Assembly (NCBI GenBank): GCA_934875375.1
Contig: CAKXHL010000003.1
Location: 1 to 64,000 of the forward strand
Source: an uncultured bacterium
GTDB lineage: Bacteria; Bacillota; Clostridia; Oscillospirales; Ruminococcaceae
Direction: 5' to 3'
DNA length: 64,000 nt
The position numbers and the translations under genes were made by a program. The notes below the pieces were generated by a model. It was not told where the DNA came from, ran no database searches, and was given only the letters and a program-made list of their open reading frames with translations. Below, in pieces: positions 59,582-64,000 of the stretch. The stretch's first letter is position 1. The number at the start of each line of letters is the position of its first letter.

Positions 59582-60022
59582 TTATTCGGCTCCTTTGGAC
59601 AGGATCGTTTTTTCCAGCGTAACCGATGTGCCGTGCTCCGGACGGGATCGAACCTTCACTTTATCCATAAACGCCTCCATAACGGCAAACCCCAGTCCGG
59701 ACCGCTCGCCGGTTGTGCAGGTGGTATACAAAGGCTCCATCGCCTGTTTTACGTCTTGAATCCCACAGCCTGTATCACGGATACGAATCACGATTCTGTT
59801 TTTTTCTAAAATTTTTGCATGTATGTAGACCGTGCCGATTTCTTCCCGATATCCGTGTACGATTGCGTTGGTCACAGCCTCGCTTACCGCTGTTTTGATA
59901 TCTGCCAATTCCTCAATTGTCGGGTCCATCGCCGCTGTAAAAGCAGACAACGCCGTTCTGGCAAATGCTTCATTGGCCGAACGACTGGGAAAAGACAACT
60001 TCATTTCATTTAATACTTTCAT
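59582..60022 (-). CDS. spoIIAB: Anti-sigma F factor / serine kinase
   Basis: This 146-residue GHKL-fold protein binds SigF and phosphorylates SpoIIAA. It has the ATP-binding N-box AVTNAIVHGY, DTGCGI and SGLGFAVMEAFMD. It starts in an ATGA overlap with spoIIAA and ends one base before sigF. Confidence 0.95.
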   Translation of the reverse strand: MKVLNEMKLSFPSRSANEAFARTALSAFTAAMDPTIEELADIKTAVSEAVTNAIVHGYREEIGTVYIHAKILEKNRIVIRIRDTGCGIQDVKQAMEPLYTTCTTGERSGLGFAVMEAFMDKVKVRSRPEHGTSVTLEKTILSKGAE

Positions 60023-60375
60023 ATCTTTGCCTCCGTTTTTGTGCTGTTTGTCCCGCTTTTAGGCGGCGAAGAATGAATCGACGCAATTCTGTCCAGTCCC
60101 GCCAGTCTCATTACTTTTTTGATGGATGGAGCCGGGTTGTGGATTTCCACCGACCCATTCCATTCCCGAATCAGGCGATAACGCCCCATAACCAGTCCGA
60201 TACCGGAACTGTCCATAAAGGTCACCTCCCGAAAATCCAGGATCAATGTATCCGGATGGTTCCTTTCCAGCATTGTGTCTATTTCTTCCCGTAGCTTGCC
60301 CGCTCCATGATGGTCGATTTCTCCGATCAGACAAGCGGTAACCATTTTCCCCTCGGCACACAGCTTGAGTGGCAT
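60019..60375 (-). CDS. spoIIAA: Anti-anti-sigma F factor
   Basis: This 118-residue STAS protein carries the phosphorylatable Ser57 in FMDSSGIGLVMGRY. Dephosphorylated by SpoIIE, it releases SigF from SpoIIAB. AAGGAGG precedes the ATG. The C-terminus is about 8 residues longer than in B. subtilis. A SigH-type promoter could not be resolved upstream. Confidence 0.95.
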   Translation of the reverse strand: MPLKLCAEGKMVTACLIGEIDHHGAGKLREEIDTMLERNHPDTLILDFREVTFMDSSGIGLVMGRYRLIREWNGSVEIHNPAPSIKKVMRLAGLDRIASIHSSPPKSGTNSTKTEAKI

Positions 60376-60439
60376 TGCCGTTCCTCCTTTATCCTTCTAT
60401 ATTTTCTGCCCGGTTGGGACCTCATTGCATTTTTCCAGA

Positions 60440-60493
60440 TAAAAAGGACAAGCCTTTATTCCGGTTCACTTACCAGAATAAAGGCTTGTCCTT
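60440..60493 (-). terminator. Terminator of folC
   Basis: Perfect 18-bp arms (60444-60461 and 60476-60493) around a 14-nt loop, then five T on the minus strand, lie 37 nt behind the folC stop. Confidence 0.88.
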
Positions 60494-60530
60494 AAAAAAT
60501 TTGTCACATTGATGCAGTTTGTCTGTTTTT

Positions 60531-61814
60531 TTATTTTCCAGCAAACTGCGTCATCAAAATCGGCCGTGCCTGTGATGCCAAATACAGGGATCCACAGCAA
60601 AACAATGCCGCATCCTCCTCGAGCAAAGGCAGTGCCGCATCAACTGCAGATTCTATTGTTGAAAAAGCTTTCACCTTGCCAGCTATTCCTTCTACCGCTG
60701 CTGCCAGCTCTCCGGCGGGTAAAGCCCGGGGATTTTCAGGCGAAACGGCAAAAAACATTTCCGCTTCCTGCGCAATCCGGGCCGCAGCATGAAGCCAGTC
60801 TTTGTCCCGCAGCATGCCCATGATCACAACTTTCTTCTTCGGTGTTAAGGGCATCGCCTTTGCAAGTGCTTCACATCCTTGCAGGTTATGGGCTCCATCC
60901 AGTATGACCAACGGTTCAACAGAAATTTGCTCCATTCGGGCTGGAAAGACAACTTTTGCAATACCATCAGTAATATTTTTATCCGATATTGCAAATCCTT
61001 GGAGTTTTACTGCTTCTATTGCCGAAAAAGCAGTTAAAAAGTTATAGATTTGATGCCGCCCCGCCAATGGAAGCTCAAAGGTAAGACCATGATAGTAGAA
61101 CCGAGATCCTAAAATACTTTCCGTACAAATTTCGACTGATTTTGCATTTGGTATGATTAAGCGGTTTTCTTTTTGGGCGCATTGCGCCATAATCTCAGCC
61201 AGTGCCTCTGGATCTTGCTGCGGATAGGATACACAAATCCCACCGGGCTTTAAGATACCGCATTTTTCAAAAGCAATTTTCTGCAATGTATCCCCTAAAA
61301 TCTGGGTGTGATCATATCCAATGGCACAGATCACAGATACCAGGCTTTGATCAATCACATTGGTGGCATCCAACCGGCCCCCCAGCCCAACCTCCAGACA
61401 GACCACATCGCAGTTCTGTTTGGCAAACCAGAGCATACCCAACGCAGTAACCACCTCAAACTCTGCCGGAGCGATTCCGCTTTGAGTCATCTTTTCTACC
61501 GCAAGCTGTATTTTCTCGCACAGCTTTGCTATCTCTTCTTCCGGAATCATCTGCCCATCCACCTGAATCCGCTCCCGGAAAGTCAGTACATAAGGCGAAA
61601 CAAACATCCCTGTACGATATCCCGCTTCCCGTAAAACGGAGGCGCACATGACGGTAGTAGAACCTTTTCCATTGGTGCCGGCAATATGAATAAAACGCAG
61701 CTTTTTCTGCGGTTCGCCTAAAAGGGACAGCAGCGTTCGGATTCCGTTCAATCCAGGTTCTTTTGTAAATCGGTGAAAGGAGTGGATAAACGCTTCGCTT
61801 TCCTGATAATTCAT
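60531..61814 (-). CDS. folC: Folylpolyglutamate synthase / dihydrofolate synthase
   Basis: This 427-residue Mur-ligase-type enzyme adds glutamates to folate (and to dihydropteroate). It has the P-loop AGTNGKGS (residues 45-52), SPYVLTFRERIQVDG, EVGLGGRLDATN and LDGAHNLQGCEAL. The third codon ATG (61814) has GGAGG 7 nt upstream and is preferred. It lies directly behind valS in the same orientation, as in many Firmicutes. Confidence 0.94.
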   Translation of the reverse strand: MNYQESEAFIHSFHRFTKEPGLNGIRTLLSLLGEPQKKLRFIHIAGTNGKGSTTVMCASVLREAGYRTGMFVSPYVLTFRERIQVDGQMIPEEEIAKLCEKIQLAVEKMTQSGIAPAEFEVVTALGMLWFAKQNCDVVCLEVGLGGRLDATNVIDQSLVSVICAIGYDHTQILGDTLQKIAFEKCGILKPGGICVSYPQQDPEALAEIMAQCAQKENRLIIPNAKSVEICTESILGSRFYYHGLTFELPLAGRHQIYNFLTAFSAIEAVKLQGFAISDKNITDGIAKVVFPARMEQISVEPLVILDGAHNLQGCEALAKAMPLTPKKKVVIMGMLRDKDWLHAAARIAQEAEMFFAVSPENPRALPAGELAAAVEGIAGKVKAFSTIESAVDAALPLLEEDAALFCCGSLYLASQARPILMTQFAGK

Positions 61815-61833
61815 TGTCATACCTCCAAGGAAA

Positions 61834-61865
61834 GACAGGCGGATCCCTCAAAGGGTCCGCCTGTC
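61834..61865 (-). terminator. Hairpin between valS and folC
   Basis: GACAGGCGGA and TCCGCCTGTC (61834-61843 with 61856-61865), with inner CCCT/AGGG, form a strong stem. On the minus strand only TTTCCTT follows, so termination may be partial. Confidence 0.65.
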
Positions 61866-61874
61866 CTCGGTTTG

Positions 61875-64000
61875 CTATTTCGAGAAAGCGGCAATGCTTT
61901 CTACAATCTTTTCCATCCGTTCTTTGTGCTTTTCCAGTTTTGCCCGCTCTGCTTCAACCACGTTCTGCGGCGCTTTTTCAATAAAGCCCTGGCTGGACAG
62001 CTTTTGTTCCACCATGGCAATATCCTTTTCGCAGGTTTTGCGCTCCTTTTCCAAACGAGCCAACTCTTTTTCCTTATCAACCAGCTCATCCAGTGGAATA
62101 AAGATCCGGGCACTGTCGGTAATCACCTGCACCGCATCGGAGAAATCCTCCCCTTGCTGCGGCGCAACGCCGGATACTTTTACTTCAGAGGCCGACGCCA
62201 ATCTCTCGATGAACATTGCGCCGGACTCAAACACGCCGGTATTAAGCGTTTTGACAAATACTCTTGCTTTTTTGGATGGCGGTACATTCATTTCCGCACG
62301 GCGGTTTCGAATGGCCTTGATTGCACTCATGACCTTCTCAAAATCCTCTTCCTCCTGCTGGAAGCACAGATCCTCCCGGTACTGCGGCCAAGGAGCAACC
62401 ATAATGCTTTCACAGTCATTGGGAATCGCCTGCCAAATTTCTTCGGTGATAAACGGCATAATCGGATGCAGAAGCTTTAAGCACTGGTTCATGACATAAA
62501 TCAGCACCTGCTGGGCGCTTTTTGCTGATTCGCCGCCTGCCTGAATCCGGGATTTTGTCAATTCGATATACCAGTCGCACAGCACATCCCAAATAAAATC
62601 GTACAGTTTCTGCACCGCAATACCCAATTCAAACCGCTCCAGATTCTCGGTAACCTCTTTGATCAGAGTGTTGAGTTTACTCAAAATCCACTTATCTTCG
62701 GTTTGCAGTCGCTGCGGCAGTTCCGGTTTGTCAATTTCATCGGACAAATTCATGAGGATGAAACGGGTAGCATTCCAGATTTTATTTGCAAAATTCCGGC
62801 TGGCCTTCACCTTTTCTTCCACAAAACGCATGTCGTTGCCCGGGCTGTTGCCGGTGGCTAAAGTAAAGCGCAGCGCATCGGCACCGTACTCATCGATTAC
62901 TTTCAACGGGTCGATGCCGTTGCCCAAAGACTTGGACATTTTCCGTCCCTGCGCATCACGCACGATGCCATGGATAAACACCGTTTCAAACGGAGATTTG
63001 CCCATATTCTCCACGCCGGAGAAGATCATACGCGCCACCCAGAAGAAGATGATGTCATATCCGGTGACCAACGTACTAGTAGGATAGAAATATTTCAATT
63101 CCTCGGTCTGATTGGGCCAGCCCAGCGTAGAGAAAGGCCAAAGAGCAGAGGAGAACCAGGTATCCAGCGTATCCGGGTCTTGCTGCAGGTTTTTGCTGCC
63201 GCATTTTGGGCAGGTATGGGGCTCTTCTTTGGCTACAATCACCTCGCCGCAGTCCTGACAATACCAAGCTGGTATCCGGTGCCCCCACCATAACTGCCGG
63301 GAAATGCACCAGTCTTTGATATTTTCCATCCAGTGATAGTAAATTTTGCTGAACCGGTCCGGAACAAATTTCGTTTCCCCGCTGCGTACCGCTTCAATGG
63401 CGGGACCGGCCAGCGGTTCCATTTTCACAAACCACTGCTTGGACACCCGCGGTTCCACTGTGGTAGAACACCGATAGCAGGAACCCACATTATGCTTGTG
63501 ATCCTCTACTTTAACTAAGAAGCCTTCCGCTTCCAGATCCGCTACAATCTGCTTACGACATTCATAGCGACCCATTCCCCGGTATTTTCCGCCGTTTTCG
63601 TTAATGGTCGCATCGTCGTTCATCACGTTGATTACCGGCAGATTATGCCGTAGCCCTACCTCAAAGTCATTGGGGTCATGGGCGGGGGTGATTTTAACCA
63701 CACCGGTGCCAAAATCCATTTCTACATAGCTGTCTGCCACAATGGGAATCTCACGGCCCACCAGCGGCAGGATTACCGTTTTACCAACCAGCGCTTGATA
63801 CCGCTCGTCATCCGGGTGAACCGCCAGCGCCGTATCGCCCAACAGCGTCTCTGGGCGGGTGGTGGCGATTTCCAGATAGCCGCTACCATCAGACAAGGGA
63901 TAACGAATGTGCCAAAAATGGCCGTCGTGTTCTTCATATTCTACCTCCGCATCAGAGATAGAGGTCAAGCAATGGGGGCACCAGTTGATGATGCGCTCGC
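61875..64000 (-). CDS. valS: Valyl-tRNA synthetase, 5' part beyond the window
   Basis: About 708 C-terminal residues are encoded, from ERIINWCPHCLTSISD at the edge to FSK at the stop. The editing domain (TTRPETLLGDTA), the zinc-like CxxC pairs (CQDCGE, CPKCGS), the KMSKS motif in GRKMSKSLGNGIDP, the anticodon-binding domain and the C-terminal coiled coil (EKELARLEKERKTCEKD) are all present. It charges tRNA-Val and is essential. The N-terminal HIGH motif lies outside the window. Confidence 0.96.
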   Translation of the reverse strand, partial: ERIINWCPHCLTSISDAEVEYEEHDGHFWHIRYPLSDGSGYLEIATTRPETLLGDTALAVHPDDERYQALVGKTVILPLVGREIPIVADSYVEMDFGTGVVKITPAHDPNDFEVGLRHNLPVINVMNDDATINENGGKYRGMGRYECRKQIVADLEAEGFLVKVEDHKHNVGSCYRCSTTVEPRVSKQWFVKMEPLAGPAIEAVRSGETKFVPDRFSKIYYHWMENIKDWCISRQLWWGHRIPAWYCQDCGEVIVAKEEPHTCPKCGSKNLQQDPDTLDTWFSSALWPFSTLGWPNQTEELKYFYPTSTLVTGYDIIFFWVARMIFSGVENMGKSPFETVFIHGIVRDAQGRKMSKSLGNGIDPLKVIDEYGADALRFTLATGNSPGNDMRFVEEKVKASRNFANKIWNATRFILMNLSDEIDKPELPQRLQTEDKWILSKLNTLIKEVTENLERFELGIAVQKLYDFIWDVLCDWYIELTKSRIQAGGESAKSAQQVLIYVMNQCLKLLHPIMPFITEEIWQAIPNDCESIMVAPWPQYREDLCFQQEEEDFEKVMSAIKAIRNRRAEMNVPPSKKARVFVKTLNTGVFESGAMFIERLASASEVKVSGVAPQQGEDFSDAVQVITDSARIFIPLDELVDKEKELARLEKERKTCEKDIAMVEQKLSSQGFIEKAPQNVVEAERAKLEKHKERMEKIVESIAAFSK

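Noticed and set aside
1..64000. CRISPR arrays, rRNA operons, insertion sequences
   Set aside because: No regularly spaced direct repeats, no rRNA-like stretches and no transposase frames were found.

Overview
This 64 kb window looks like a chromosomal segment of an anaerobic, endospore-forming member of the Clostridia, probably Oscillospirales (Ruminococcaceae or Oscillospiraceae type). The evidence is the spoIIAA-spoIIAB-sigF operon, Gram-positive lipoproteins, rubredoxin/flavodiiron and ferredoxin genes, a 2-hydroxyacyl-CoA dehydratase-type activase, a B12 salvage/synthesis operon, strong AGGAGG ribosome binding sites and moderate GC. The genus cannot be fixed from the sequence alone. No rRNA and no CRISPR array were seen.

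Layout. 1-1.6 kb: the end of an integrative conjugative element of the Tn1549 type (pcfB, DUF6017 replication protein), abutting a chromosomal class I fumarase beta-subunit gene. 1.6-13.5 kb: housekeeping and metabolic genes (DivIVA-like, DUF1836, TrhA, asparaginase, ferredoxin, a P-loop kinase, a decayed DUF969/DUF979 transporter pair, pyroglutamyl peptidase with a gamma-glutamylcyclotransferase-like gene, MFS transporter, MBL hydrolase, homocysteine methyltransferase). 13.6-24.1 kb: a PrsA-like foldase, a MarR-controlled MATE pump with a readable operator, a five-gene minus-strand group (DUF5131, SPL-like radical SAM, AAC(6')-like acetyltransferase, DNA glycosylase, GNAT), a lipid kinase, VanZ, and Spx/ArsC-like and small genes. 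24.2-32.5 kb: a 2-hydroxyacyl-CoA dehydratase-type activase split into two overlapping genes, then a heterodimeric ABC exporter.

32.7-46.7 kb: a single minus-strand operon of 15 genes for cobalamin uptake and late B12 biosynthesis (btuFCD, cbiJ, cbiA, cobT, cobU, cobS, a second CobU-like gene, cobC, cbiB, cobD, cobQ, cobO, cbiC). It is led by a consensus promoter, a cobalamin riboswitch and an intrinsic terminator. Most corrin-ring genes are absent, so they must lie elsewhere or the cell partly salvages corrinoids.

46.7-52.2 kb: two Crp/Fnr regulators, each beside a divergent redox gene set (NrdD-like small protein, rubredoxin and flavodiiron protein; and a 2[4Fe-4S] protein). In each case a palindrome lies about 41.5 bp upstream of the predicted start of the divergent gene set, the class II activator position. 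A GT8 glycosyltransferase lies between them. 52.2-56.5 kb: a candidate structured RNA, tRNA-Thr(CGU), an SGNH-lipoprotein-membrane-EamA gene run, and a tRNA-Gln(CUG)/tRNA-Pro(CGG) operon. 56.6-64 kb: thioredoxin, TraX, glutaminase, the sporulation sigma-F operon, folC and the 3' part of valS.
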